Assembly: GCA_045645245.1 (NCBI GenBank)
Contig: JAZRIK010000011.1
Location: 1 to 13,139, forward strand
DNA length: 13,139 nt
Source of the DNA: Scatosoma sp045645245
GTDB taxonomy: Bacteria; Bacillota; Clostridia; Christensenellales; Borkfalkiaceae
Reading direction: 5' to 3'
The translations under genes were made by a program, and so were the position numbers. Below, piece after piece: positions 5,413 through 12,957 of this stretch; position 1 is the first letter of the stretch, and each line of letters starts with the position of its first letter. The notes beneath the pieces are model-generated. The model worked only from the letters and a program-made list of their open reading frames with translations. It did not search any database and had not been told where the DNA came from.

Positions 5413-6920
5413 TACGCTTCCCCTTTCGTCCCGTTTTCCGTACGGCGGTATTTGATGCTGGGATATTTAATACGGTGATGATATACGCCCGTAAGCGCAT
5501 TGACGAGCGCTTGGCGGATTTTCGTTAAGTCTGCCATCGTCACGTCACATTCGGCAAATTGTTCCAAGTCCATACGCTCTTCGATTACCGCGCGAATGGC
5601 TTTTTCCGCCTGTTCGGGGGTACGGGCATTCGCCGCGCGCACCGCCGCTTCCGACGCGTCGCAAATCATAATAATCGCGGCGATTTTCGTTTGCGGTTTG
5701 GGACCCATATACGAGAAGTCTTCAATATTGAGTTCCCCGTCCGTCATTTTGAGCGCCTTTGCATAGAAATAGCGGATAGGCATCGTGCCGTGGTGCTGCA
5801 ACGCAACGTCCGCGAAAAATTCGGGTAAGTGTTGGTTGCGGATTAGGTTATACCCGTCTTTTGCGTGCGAACGAATAATATCCGCGGAAAGTTCGGGCGT
5901 AAGCTCGTCGTGCAGGTTGTAATCCCCCTGATTTTCGGTGAAATGTTCGGGATATTGCAATTTTCCCGCGTCGTGATATAACGCCGCCGCGCGCGCATAA
6001 TCTACGTTTTCGCCGATTGCCGCCGCACTCGCTTCGGCAAGCTGTGCAACTAGCATCGAATGGTTATACGTACCGGGCGCCTTTTCTTTGAGCTGTTTCA
6101 AAATGCGTGCGTCCGAGCTGGTGAGCTCGCGCAGTCTAAACACGGTCAGCGCGTTGAATAGTCCTTCGAAAATAGGCAGCGCAAATAAGAAAATAACGGT
6201 GGACATAACGCCGCCAAACAAGCCGTAGCCCATTTGCATCAAGATATTTTGGAAAGGCGTTAAACCGTCCGCCCCCACCGTTTGCGGCCCGATGAGCGCG
6301 GTAATTTCCAAAAGGAAAATGACAATGTCTATCGGAATAACGATAATGATACCGATATTGATGATACTAAAACGCGTTTTCGCTTTATTCGCGCGGAATA
6401 TAGCAAACATACCCGCCGAGAACGAGATAACGAGCGAAGAATAGCACTGCGTCATCGTCACTTCGGGCACGGCAAACGTGTCGATAATAAACACGAGCAG
6501 CGCGCAAATAATATTCATAAAAATCGCGTCGCGCCGACCGACTAATACAAAAATCAAAAGGGCTACGAGCGCCACGGGGCGCGCATAAATCGCCAGCTTA
6601 TAACCGATTAAACAGGACAGTATCAGGTACAAATCGAGCACGGTGAAAATAAGCGCAATATTTTTCCCCCGTTCCAGCATTTCCCGATTTTCAAAAAAGA
6701 AATAGAAATACGTAATTAAGAAAATGAGAAAAATACAGAACCCTGCGTATAAATAGTTCGCGCCGTTTTGGCTCATAAACGCCCCAAAGTCGGATAAATG
6801 GTCGCTTAAAACCAAGATTGCCGCAAGCCCCACAAATATCAAAAAGTGCAGGAAAAACCACAGCGAACTTCTAAACGTGTCCCCTTTCGTCCATTTTTTA
6901 GCGAATTCTCTACTCGTCAT
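5412..6920 (-). CDS. pgpH: Membrane HD-domain phosphohydrolase of the PgpH/YqfF family, short form
   Basis: Likely integral-membrane phosphodiesterase that hydrolyses cyclic di-AMP, as shown for PgpH. About seven hydrophobic segments (near residues 18-39, 56-76, 86-108, 112-128, 134-150, 158-175 and 186-250 with more than one pass) precede a cytoplasmic HD domain (about 280-480). Candidate metal ligands are H287 (YNHS), H316-D317 (LYHDAGK), H352 (SHAKDGY), H376-H377 (QHHGT) and D421 (ICDASEA). At 502 residues it is about 200 shorter than Bacillus PgpH (about 710): only a short loop (about 40-55) separates the first two membrane segments, so the large extracellular 7TMR-HDED domain is missing. 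It starts two bases beyond the phoH stop with AAGGAG inside phoH. Confidence 0.92.
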   Translation of the reverse strand: MTSREFAKKWTKGDTFRSSLWFFLHFLIFVGLAAILVLSDHLSDFGAFMSQNGANYLYAGFCIFLIFLITYFYFFFENREMLERGKNIALIFTVLDLYLILSCLIGYKLAIYARPVALVALLIFVLVGRRDAIFMNIICALLVFIIDTFAVPEVTMTQCYSSLVISFSAGMFAIFRANKAKTRFSIINIGIIIVIPIDIVIFLLEITALIGPQTVGADGLTPFQNILMQMGYGLFGGVMSTVIFLFALPIFEGLFNALTVFRLRELTSSDARILKQLKEKAPGTYNHSMLVAQLAEASAAAIGENVDYARAAALYHDAGKLQYPEHFTENQGDYNLHDELTPELSADIIRSHAKDGYNLIRNQHLPEFFADVALQHHGTMPIRYFYAKALKMTDGELNIEDFSYMGPKPQTKIAAIIMICDASEAAVRAANARTPEQAEKAIRAVIEERMDLEQFAECDVTMADLTKIRQALVNALTGVYHHRIKYPSIKYRRTENGTKGEA

Positions 6921-6923
6921 CGC

Positions 6924-7952
6924 TTACTCCTTTTTTCCGCGCGCTTGGTCGCGGTCGTCTTTCGTTTGTTTGCGTTTGTTTTCTTCGCTTTTCTCCGCGT
7001 CCTGTTCGTACGCGCGGATAATCCGCATTACCAGCGGGTGGCGCACTACGTCTTTTGCCGTTAAACGGCAAACGCAAATGCCGTCCACTCCGTCCAAAAC
7101 GTCGGTTGCGTGGACGAGTCCGCTTTGCTTACCGTCTAAATCGATTTGCGTGACGTCGCCCGTGATAATCATTTTACTGCCTTCGCCCATTCGGGTCAAA
7201 AACATTTTCATTTGTTCCTTGGTAGTGTTTTGCGCTTCGTCCAAGATAATAAACGCGTTCGACAGCGTTCTGCCGCGCATATACGCAAGGGGCGCAACTT
7301 CGATAGAGCCGCGCTCCATCAGCTTTGCGTACGTTTCGATGCCCAGCATTTCTTGAAGTGCGTCGTATAAGGGGCGCAAATACGGATCCACTTTTTCTTG
7401 CAAGTCCCCCGGCAAAAAGCCCAGCTTTTCCCCCGCTTCTACCGCCGGCCGCGTGAGTATAATTTTTTCTACCTGCTTACTCTTGAATGCGGACACCGCC
7501 ATACAAACGGCAAGATACGTTTTACCCGTACCCGCAGGGCCGACGCCGAACACGACCGTGTTTTTCTTGATCGCGTCCACGTACGCCTTTTGTCCGACCG
7601 TTTTGCACTTGATTTGCTTACCGCGCGAAGTAATTGCCACTACCCCTTCGCCCAAGAGCGCGATATCGTCTTGCTTGCCTTCCTTTGCAAGTTCCATACA
7701 GTACGCAAGTCGGCTTTCGTCAATTTCTTCGCCCGTGCCCGCAAGCGATAACAACGCCTGCAACGTTTTTGCGGCGATGCTAACGTTTTCCTGCTCGCCT
7801 TCCAAGCGAATTTTCGTGCCTTCCACGTACGCGGTAATTGCGAGCGTGCGCGCAAGAAAATTTAAGTTTTCGTCAAACGCGCCGAGTATTTGCACCAGCT
7901 TGTCCACCGAGCGAATATCCACCGTTTGCGTTGCCTTTGCTTTTACAGCCAA
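6924..7952 (-). CDS. phoH: PhoH family ATPase (PhoH-like protein)
   Basis: Cytoplasmic P-loop ATPase related to superfamily 1 helicases, thought to act in RNA metabolism; the gene is almost always beside ybeY. A small N-terminal KH-like region (about 10-70) precedes the PhoH core: Walker A GPAGTGKT (138-145), the signature TRPAVEAGEKLGFLPGD (167-183), RGRTLSNAFIILDEAQN with Walker B (227-242) and GDVTQIDL (265-272). The C-terminal 25 residues are very basic and charged. The start codon is TTG (7950-7952), chosen because a perfect AGGAGG lies seven bases upstream and the N-terminus fits. It follows yqfD after 25 bases. Confidence 0.96.
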   Translation of the reverse strand: MAVKAKATQTVDIRSVDKLVQILGAFDENLNFLARTLAITAYVEGTKIRLEGEQENVSIAAKTLQALLSLAGTGEEIDESRLAYCMELAKEGKQDDIALLGEGVVAITSRGKQIKCKTVGQKAYVDAIKKNTVVFGVGPAGTGKTYLAVCMAVSAFKSKQVEKIILTRPAVEAGEKLGFLPGDLQEKVDPYLRPLYDALQEMLGIETYAKLMERGSIEVAPLAYMRGRTLSNAFIILDEAQNTTKEQMKMFLTRMGEGSKMIITGDVTQIDLDGKQSGLVHATDVLDGVDGICVCRLTAKDVVRHPLVMRIIRAYEQDAEKSEENKRKQTKDDRDQARGKKE

Positions 7953-7959
7953 ATTATAT

Positions 7960-7965
7960 CCTCCT
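7960..7965 (-). promoter_or_regulatory. Ribosome-binding site fixing the TTG start of phoH
   Basis: A perfect AGGAGG on the minus strand stands seven bases before TTG at 7950-7952. No in-frame ATG or GTG is equally well placed, so this site decides the non-ATG start. Confidence 0.85.
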
Positions 7966-7977
7966 GTTTTTGGAACG

Positions 7978-8922
7978 CTAAAAATTCATTGTGCGTACCA
8001 CCGTGAATTGTATTTTCACGTGAAATGTATTCTCTTTTTCCGTCGGCGTTATAACACATTCGTCTATCGTATCGGCATCCGTCAGCCCCAGCGATAAATA
8101 CGTTTGCGCAAATGCCGACTGCATATCTTCCGCTTGCACGTCTATCTCGTGCGTACACGCCACAGCCGCGCGCGCGACTACGAGCATACTTTTCGTTTTT
8201 TCTCCGCCGTCCGTTATCCACGCGCCCACTATTTTTTCCCCGCTTTGCACGGTATCGCCCACCTTTTTCAAAGGCGTGCCTTTGAGCACCGTCAACGCTT
8301 TGATGGTACCCGTGTACGCGATGAACATATCCCCTTGCGCCCATTGCACGTCGATAAAGGGGGAAAGCTGCACTTCTATCCGTACCCGCAAGCCGTCCTT
8401 TTTCACCGAACAAAAACTCACGCCGTCGCATTGTAAAAGCTCCGCGCAGACAAGGTCTTCATTCCCTTTTGCGTATGGGCGGAATAAATAAATTCCGTTT
8501 TTTTCGAGTGCGATTTGCACTTCGCGCGCATACACCGTCGAGCCCGACCATTCGATACCAAACACAAATGCGTCCGCCGACAAAGTGCATATACAAAAGA
8601 GCAAGCCGCCCAAAAGCAGGCCTATCCGCTTTTGCAGCCATTGTACCGCCCTGCCGACCCCTTTTTCGCTTATTTTTTGACAGACGTACGAGGACGATAC
8701 GCTTCTATTATAGCATACGTTGGGAAAAATTGCAAAAACTTTTTCACAGTCTTTTTTTCTTATAGAAAAAAGTATGCGGTTTTTTTGCACTTTTTTTACG
8801 TTATAAAGGGAAATTTGCGCTCTTTTGAGTTTTAACAGCGCGCGCTGGGGCATAATTCCGTCTATGGCGAGTTGTACGCGCGTTCTTTTCTCCAACCATT
8901 CTTGCAGGCGGTTTTTATACAT
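7978..8922 (-). CDS. yqfD: Sporulation protein YqfD
   Basis: Membrane-anchored sporulation protein. In Bacillus subtilis yqfD is in the sigma-E regulon and needed for efficient sporulation, probably acting at the engulfing mother-cell membrane. The soluble N-terminal part (about 1-95: LEKRTRVQLAIDG..., ISLYNVKKVQ) and a single membrane segment (about 98-118) match the family. The C-terminal part holds a hammerhead-like stretch KKVGDTVQSGEKIVGAWI (219-236), resembling the biotinyl-lipoyl fold of SpoIVB/YqfD-type proteins. At 314 residues it is shorter than the Bacillus protein (about 400), mostly in the C-terminal region. The ATG at 8920-8922 overlaps yqfC by eight bases, with a GGGGGG ribosome-binding site inside yqfC. 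The gene also appears to contain a promoter for the downstream genes. Confidence 0.88.
   Translation of the reverse strand: MYKNRLQEWLEKRTRVQLAIDGIMPQRALLKLKRAQISLYNVKKVQKNRILFSIRKKDCEKVFAIFPNVCYNRSVSSSYVCQKISEKGVGRAVQWLQKRIGLLLGGLLFCICTLSADAFVFGIEWSGSTVYAREVQIALEKNGIYLFRPYAKGNEDLVCAELLQCDGVSFCSVKKDGLRVRIEVQLSPFIDVQWAQGDMFIAYTGTIKALTVLKGTPLKKVGDTVQSGEKIVGAWITDGGEKTKSMLVVARAAVACTHEIDVQAEDMQSAFAQTYLSLGLTDADTIDECVITPTEKENTFHVKIQFTVVRTMNF
8707..8735 (-). promoter_or_regulatory. Strong sigma-A-type promoter inside yqfD, serving phoH to recO
   Basis: On the minus strand TTGCAA (8730-8735), exactly 17 bases, then TATAAT (8707-8712); TG at the right place makes it an extended -10. A/T tracts just upstream (about 8736-8780) resemble an UP element. 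It lies about 210 bases inside yqfD and 750 bases before phoH, pointing at the housekeeping genes. Motif match by eye; a coding-sequence coincidence is possible but the fit is unusually good. Confidence 0.65.
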
Positions 8923-9184
8923 AACGCCCCCCGTTTTCGGATAAAACGCGCAGGGAAAGCACTTTTCCGTTCAATAGCAAATCGCCGTCCACGTATTTGC
9001 GGATAAATAGGTCTTGCCCTTCGATTTCCAAAGCGTATTTTTTGAAAAACACAACGATTTTTTCAGGCGAAAAGTCGCCCACCGTTTTTACGCCTTCTAA
9101 ATACGCGGCGCCGCCCAGCAGCAACGTGCAGCGCGAAAAGCCCTCTTCGTCGATTTTTTCAAATATTTCGCCAAGCAGCCGCAT
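8915..9184 (-). CDS. yqfC: Sporulation protein YqfC (YabP/YqfC family)
   Basis: Small soluble sporulation protein of the YabP/YqfC family, expressed in the mother cell under sigma-E in Bacillus subtilis and always paired with yqfD; exact function unknown. The 89 residues (Bacillus about 93) show the family's beta-rich pattern: RCTLLLGGAAYLEGVKTVGD, FSPEKIVVFFKKYALEIEGQ, DLFIRKYVDGDLLLNGKVLS. I chose the ATG at 9182-9184 because GGAGGTGGG lies directly upstream. A longer reading from GTG at 9209-9211 would add nine residues, but that GTG overlaps the predicted sigma-E promoter and lacks a ribosome-binding site. It overlaps yqfD by eight bases. Confidence 0.88.
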   Translation of the reverse strand: MRLLGEIFEKIDEEGFSRCTLLLGGAAYLEGVKTVGDFSPEKIVVFFKKYALEIEGQDLFIRKYVDGDLLLNGKVLSLRVLSENGGRYV

Positions 9185-9187
9185 ACC

Positions 9188-9195
9188 CACCTCCA
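9188..9195 (-). promoter_or_regulatory. Ribosome-binding site deciding the yqfC start
   Basis: GGAGG within GGTGGAGGTGGG on the minus strand sits a few bases before ATG 9182-9184, favouring that codon over the upstream in-frame GTG at 9209-9211. Confidence 0.75.
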
Positions 9196-9200
9196 CCGAT

Positions 9201-9229
9201 ACTATATGCACGCGCCGACAAAAATATGT
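9201..9229 (-). promoter_or_regulatory. Sigma-E-like sporulation promoter for yqfC-yqfD
   Basis: The minus strand has ACATATT (9223-9229), 14 bases, then CATATAGT (9201-9208). This is close to the Bacillus sigma-E consensus, ATATT-type -35 and CATACA-T -10, with one substitution in the -10. Transcription would start near 9194, leaving a leader of about ten bases that still holds GGAGG. The yqfCD pair is a known sigma-E target in Bacillus, which supports the reading; the very short leader is a caution. Confidence 0.55.
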
Positions 9230-9244
9230 TTTTTATCTCTTTAT

Positions 9245-9285
9245 ACGCCCTGCCAAATTGCAAAACAAAGGGGGCAGGTATGCGT
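9245..9285 (-). other. Imperfect hairpin between the ABC exporter operon and yqfC
   Basis: CCTGCC (9249-9254) pairs with GGCAGG (9273-9278), extended by four more pairs beyond a 3-base bulge, around an 18-base loop. It lies just past the stop codon of the exporter operon, where a terminator is expected, but no U tract follows on the minus strand. It could be an mRNA-end or weak attenuator structure. Readthrough from the exporter genes into yqfC is therefore possible. Confidence 0.3.
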
Positions 9286-9296
9286 TGAACGCTTTT

Positions 9297-11060
9297 TTAA
9301 GCAAATTGACCGTTATACAATGCGGCATACGCGCCGCCTTTCTTTAACAGCGACTGATGGGTGCCTTGCTCCACCACTTCCCCATTTTCCATCACCAAAA
9401 TTACGTCCGAGTGAATAATCGTCGAAAGCCGATGCGCAACGATAAACGTCGTTCTACCCTGCATTAACTTTTGGAATGCGTCGCTGATTTTCAACTCCGT
9501 GCGCGTATCGATAGACGAAGTGGCTTCGTCTAAAATGAGCATCGGCGGCAAAGCAAGCATAATCCGTGCAATACAAAGCAGCTGCTTTTGTCCTTCGGAT
9601 AAAGCGCCGTCTTCTTTAAGCGGCGTATCATACCCCTTTTCCATACGCTTGATAAAGCTGTGCGCGTGGGCGGCTTTTGCCGCAGCAATCACTTCTTCGT
9701 CGGTTGCATTCGGCTTGCCCATTTTAATATTCTCTTTCACCGTGCCGTTTTTCAGCCACGTTTCTTGCAAAACCATACCGTAATTTGAGCGCAGCGATTT
9801 GCGCGTGAGTGCGCGCACGTCCACGCCTTCTACGTTTACTTCGCCTTTATCCACGTCGTAAAAGCGCATCAAAAGATTGATAAGCGTGGTTTTCCCGCTC
9901 CCCGTCCTGCCTACAATGGCTATGCGCGTGCCTTTGCTTGCAGTCAAAGACAAGTCTTCGATGAGTTTTTTATCGGGCGAGTAGGAAAAGCAAACGTCCG
10001 TTAACGCTACGTTGCCTTGCACGTTTTCCAGCGTTTGATTGTTTTCGTCGCTGCTTTCCGCCTGTTCGTCAATGAGTTCAAAAATTCGCGCTGCGCATAC
10101 GAACGCACTTTTAAGCTCGGTAATCACACCCGAAATTTCGTTAAACGGCTTGGTGTACTGGTTGGCGTACGATAAAAACTTGGTCAGTCCGCCCACCGTA
10201 AAGCCGCCGCTGATCACGTCGAATGCCCCCACGAGCGCCACCGCCGCATATACCAAATTGTTGATAAAGCGCGTGGACGGGTTGGTGAGCGAAGAATAGA
10301 AAGTCGCATTCATCGACGCTTTTTGCAAGTCCGCATTCAATTTTGCAAACGCCTGCTCGTTTTCATCTTCGCGAGCGAACGCTTGCGTCGTTTTTAAGCC
10401 GGAAATTGCTTCTTCCACAAACCCCGTTTGTTCACCGCGCACCTTGGCTTGTTCTACGAAAAATTTATGCGTATGCGTCGCCACAAACCGCGCGACAAAC
10501 AACGAAGCGGGGGTAATCAAAATAACGATTAAGGCAATTTTCCAATTCGTCGCAAGCATAAATCCTATCGTGCCTACGATGGTCATAAGTCCCGTGAAAA
10601 ATTGCGTAAAGCCCATCAATAATCCGTCAGAGAAATGGTCGGCGTCCGCAATTACGCGGCTGACCGTATCCCCGTGCGCGTGCGTATCAATATATTTCAG
10701 CGGCAACCGCACAATTTTATCAAACGCGTCCTTGCGCAAATCGCGCACCACACAGCAGGATAAGTGATTGTTGCATAAGCTCATCGCCCATTGACCGAGT
10801 GCGGATGCCCCCGCGGCAATCGCAGTCTTTATAAACTGCAAAAACAGCGGCTGCCAAGCAACGCCGTTTTCCACGATACAATCGATGGCGTCGCCTAAAA
10901 ATACGGGTACGAGCAACGCGCCCGCCACCGACACGACCGCGCAAAGCAACGACAGCGTGAGTGCAAACGGGTACCTGCCTACGTAGCGTAAAATACGGAA
11001 AAATACGCCTTTTGTAGGAAGCGCGCTTTTTTTCGCTTGCATATTTACCTGCTTACTCAT
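9297..11060 (-). CDS. Heterodimeric ABC exporter, canonical-ATPase half (YheH/BmrD-like)
   Basis: Half-transporter with six membrane helices (about residues 20-330) and a nucleotide-binding domain (about 345-587). Visible motifs: Walker A GRTGSGKT (384-391), Q-loop Q432, signature LSEGQ (487-491), Walker B LILDE with catalytic E512, D-loop SSID and switch histidine H543 (VAHRLSTI). The signature has E in place of the usual first G. Walker B and the switch histidine are intact, so this subunit supplies the catalytic residues, while its altered signature faces the degenerate Walker site of the partner, as in TM287/288 and BmrCD-type exporters. Such pairs usually export drugs or lipophilic compounds; the substrate here is unknown. 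It overlaps the upstream partner by four bases (ATGA). Which characterised pair is closest cannot be told by eye. Confidence 0.92.
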   Translation of the reverse strand: MSKQVNMQAKKSALPTKGVFFRILRYVGRYPFALTLSLLCAVVSVAGALLVPVFLGDAIDCIVENGVAWQPLFLQFIKTAIAAGASALGQWAMSLCNNHLSCCVVRDLRKDAFDKIVRLPLKYIDTHAHGDTVSRVIADADHFSDGLLMGFTQFFTGLMTIVGTIGFMLATNWKIALIVILITPASLFVARFVATHTHKFFVEQAKVRGEQTGFVEEAISGLKTTQAFAREDENEQAFAKLNADLQKASMNATFYSSLTNPSTRFINNLVYAAVALVGAFDVISGGFTVGGLTKFLSYANQYTKPFNEISGVITELKSAFVCAARIFELIDEQAESSDENNQTLENVQGNVALTDVCFSYSPDKKLIEDLSLTASKGTRIAIVGRTGSGKTTLINLLMRFYDVDKGEVNVEGVDVRALTRKSLRSNYGMVLQETWLKNGTVKENIKMGKPNATDEEVIAAAKAAHAHSFIKRMEKGYDTPLKEDGALSEGQKQLLCIARIMLALPPMLILDEATSSIDTRTELKISDAFQKLMQGRTTFIVAHRLSTIIHSDVILVMENGEVVEQGTHQSLLKKGGAYAALYNGQFA

Positions 11061-12805
11061 ACCGCGTCACCCCCCTTTTCGTATTGAGAAAAGTAAATTT
11101 CGCGGTACGCTTCGCACGATTGCATCAGCGTTTCGTGGTCGCCGATTCCTGCCGTTTTTCCATCGTCTAACACGATAATTTTATCCGCGTCGCGAACGGA
11201 CGACGCGCGTTGAGAAACGATAAATACCGTCGTATTCAGCGTTTTAATTGCCTCGCGAAGCTCCGCGTCCGTTGCATAATCGAGCGCGGAAGACGAATCG
11301 TCTAAAATCAAAATTTCGGGGTTTCTAACGAGTGCGCGCGCAATCGTCAGGCGCTGCTTTTGGCCGCCTGAAAAGTTTTTGCCGCCCCGTTCCACAATCG
11401 TATCCAAACCGCCCTTTTCACGGATAAACGCGTCCGCTTGCGCGATTTTAAGCGCATTCCAAAGCTCGTCGTCGGTGGCGTCATTCTTGCCCCAAAGCAG
11501 GTTTTCGCGCACCGTACCCTTGAATAAAACCGCTTTTTGCGGTACGATTCCTACCCGTTCGCGCAGGTATGGAAGCATACTCTTTTCTTGTACGTTTTTA
11601 CCGTCAACGCATACCTGCCCCCCACTTACGTCGTAAAAATGGGGAATTAGATTGACGAGCGTAGTCTTGCCGGAGCCGGTACCGCCGATAACGCCGACGG
11701 TTTCGCCTTTCTGGGCGGTAAAGGAAATATTGCTTAATGCAGGGTCGGCATTTTCGCTGTATTGCATCGTCACGTTTTCAAAACGAATAAACGCGTCTTG
11801 CTTATCCTGCACATCGCTATCTTCAACCATTTGCAAGGACGGCTGCATTTGTAAAACGGCTTCTATTCTGCTTCCGCAAGCCGCCGCCTTGGTGACGGTC
11901 ACAATTAAATTTGCAAGCTTGATAAGCTCAATTAAAATTTGCCCCATCAGGTTATATAAGGCAATTACGCTGCCCTGCGAAAGCCGCCCGCTATCCACGC
12001 GCAAGGCCCCCGTATAAAGCAATAAAATAATCCCCGCATTGACCAGCACGAAGGTCAACGGGTTGGTAATCGCCGCAATCGCACCCACGAATTTACGCTC
12101 TTTGGTAAGTCCGTCATTCCGCGCCGAGAACGCCTGTTTTTCATTCTCTTCACGGCAGAATGCACGCAACACTCTCGCCCCCGATAAATTTTCGCGGGTG
12201 GAAAGAAGCACTTCGTCTAATTTCGCTTGCGATTTTTTATATAGCGGCATACAAATCAGCATTACCGCAAACACCACGAGCGCAAGCACGAATACGGTCA
12301 AAGCAAATACGCCGATCGACTGCGGGTCAATCAGCGCGCCCGTAATCATCGCGCCGAATACGATAAACGGCGAGCGCAGGAACAGCCGCAAAGCCAAATT
12401 CACGCCCGATTGAAACTTATCCACGTCCCCCGTCATACGCGTAAGCAGGGTGGACGTACCCAATTTGTCGATGTCACGATAGGACAGCGATTGAATTTTC
12501 TTAAAGAGTGCAAACCGCACGGACGCGGACACTCCCGTTGCCGTTTTTGCGGCGAAATATTGCGCGATTACCGCAAATAAAAAGCCGAATAAGCCAAACC
12601 CAACGAGTATCAGACACATTTGTACGATGTATGCTTTGTCGGCGTTTGGATACGCGCCCGCCACGCGTTCGCCCAGCCCTTTATCCACAATCAACGCGAC
12701 GATGAACGGCACAAGCAGCTCGAAGGTCGCTTCTAATAGCTTAAAAAGCGGCCCTAACATACTTTGCCATTTATACGGCTTGAAATAGGTAAGTAGTTTT
12801 TTCAT
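11057..12805 (-). CDS. Heterodimeric ABC exporter, degenerate-ATPase half (YheI/BmrC-like)
   Basis: First gene of the exporter operon. The N-terminus MKKLLTYFKPYKWQSMLGPL is typical of the YheI/BmrC-like subunit. Six membrane helices (about 15-310) precede the ATPase domain: Walker A GGTGSGKT (374-381), Q-loop VPQK (421-424), signature FSGGQKQR (478-485), and Walker B ILILDD (498-503) with D503 replacing the catalytic glutamate. The switch histidine is replaced by Q532 (VSQRASSV). Both changes are usual in this subunit class and define the non-hydrolysing site of the heterodimer. The 582 residues are full length. It starts at ATG 12803-12805, with AGAGGA six bases upstream, and has a strong promoter. 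No regulator gene adjoins the operon. Confidence 0.93.
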   Translation of the reverse strand: MKKLLTYFKPYKWQSMLGPLFKLLEATFELLVPFIVALIVDKGLGERVAGAYPNADKAYIVQMCLILVGFGLFGFLFAVIAQYFAAKTATGVSASVRFALFKKIQSLSYRDIDKLGTSTLLTRMTGDVDKFQSGVNLALRLFLRSPFIVFGAMITGALIDPQSIGVFALTVFVLALVVFAVMLICMPLYKKSQAKLDEVLLSTRENLSGARVLRAFCREENEKQAFSARNDGLTKERKFVGAIAAITNPLTFVLVNAGIILLLYTGALRVDSGRLSQGSVIALYNLMGQILIELIKLANLIVTVTKAAACGSRIEAVLQMQPSLQMVEDSDVQDKQDAFIRFENVTMQYSENADPALSNISFTAQKGETVGVIGGTGSGKTTLVNLIPHFYDVSGGQVCVDGKNVQEKSMLPYLRERVGIVPQKAVLFKGTVRENLLWGKNDATDDELWNALKIAQADAFIREKGGLDTIVERGGKNFSGGQKQRLTIARALVRNPEILILDDSSSALDYATDAELREAIKTLNTTVFIVSQRASSVRDADKIIVLDDGKTAGIGDHETLMQSCEAYREIYFSQYEKGGDAV

Positions 12806-12825
12806 AATTTTCCTCTATTTGTTTT

Positions 12826-12854
12826 ATTATACCACCAAAACCGCGAAAATGCAA
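12826..12854 (-). promoter_or_regulatory. Sigma-A promoter of the ABC exporter operon
   Basis: On the minus strand TTGCAT (12849-12854), 17 bases, then TATAAT (12826-12831), with TG making an extended -10. Transcription is expected near 12819, giving a leader of about 14 bases that contains the AGAGGA ribosome-binding site (12811-12816). Just upstream, CGATA-A-TATCG (12865-12875) is a small palindrome that could be a regulator site. Confidence 0.8.
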
Positions 12855-12897
12855 CCACTTCTATCGATAATATCGCAAACGAAATGCGCCGCAAGGC

Positions 12898-12928
12898 AAA
12901 AAACTACGCACCGCTTTTTGCGGTGCGT
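12898..12928 (-). terminator. Rho-independent terminator of the leucine-rich-repeat gene
   Basis: A perfect 9-bp stem, ACGCACCGC (12906-12914) with GCGGTGCGT (12920-12928), encloses a 5-base loop. On the minus strand it is followed after three bases by six T residues (12898-12903). It begins about 30 bases past the stop of the gene at the right edge. On the plus strand T runs also follow, so it could act in both directions. Confidence 0.85.
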
Positions 12929-12932
12929 ATCG

Positions 12933-12955
12933 TTTTTATGTTTTTATGTTTTTAT
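12933..12955. repeat. Short tandem repeat (unit TTTTTATG, about 2.9 copies)
   Basis: Two exact copies (12933-12940, 12941-12948) and a partial third lie between the LRR stop codon and the terminator hairpin. The tract is non-coding and low in complexity, and could slip in length. No function is evident. Confidence 0.6.
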
Positions 12956-12957
12956 CC

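Noticed and set aside
7453..8097. A 214-codon plus-strand open frame opposite phoH and the end of yqfD
   Set aside because: It is antisense to intact phoH and yqfD coding sequence and lacks translation signals or a recognisable fold.
9209..9211. GTG as an upstream start for yqfC
   Set aside because: It lacks a ribosome-binding site, falls between the predicted sigma-E promoter elements, and would lengthen the protein beyond family norms. The ATG at 9182-9184 has a strong site.
12865..12875. Small palindrome CGATA-A-TATCG upstream of the exporter promoter as a repressor operator
   Set aside because: It is a single copy, short and AT-rich, and no regulator gene adjoins. It is noted with the promoter but not claimed as an operator.
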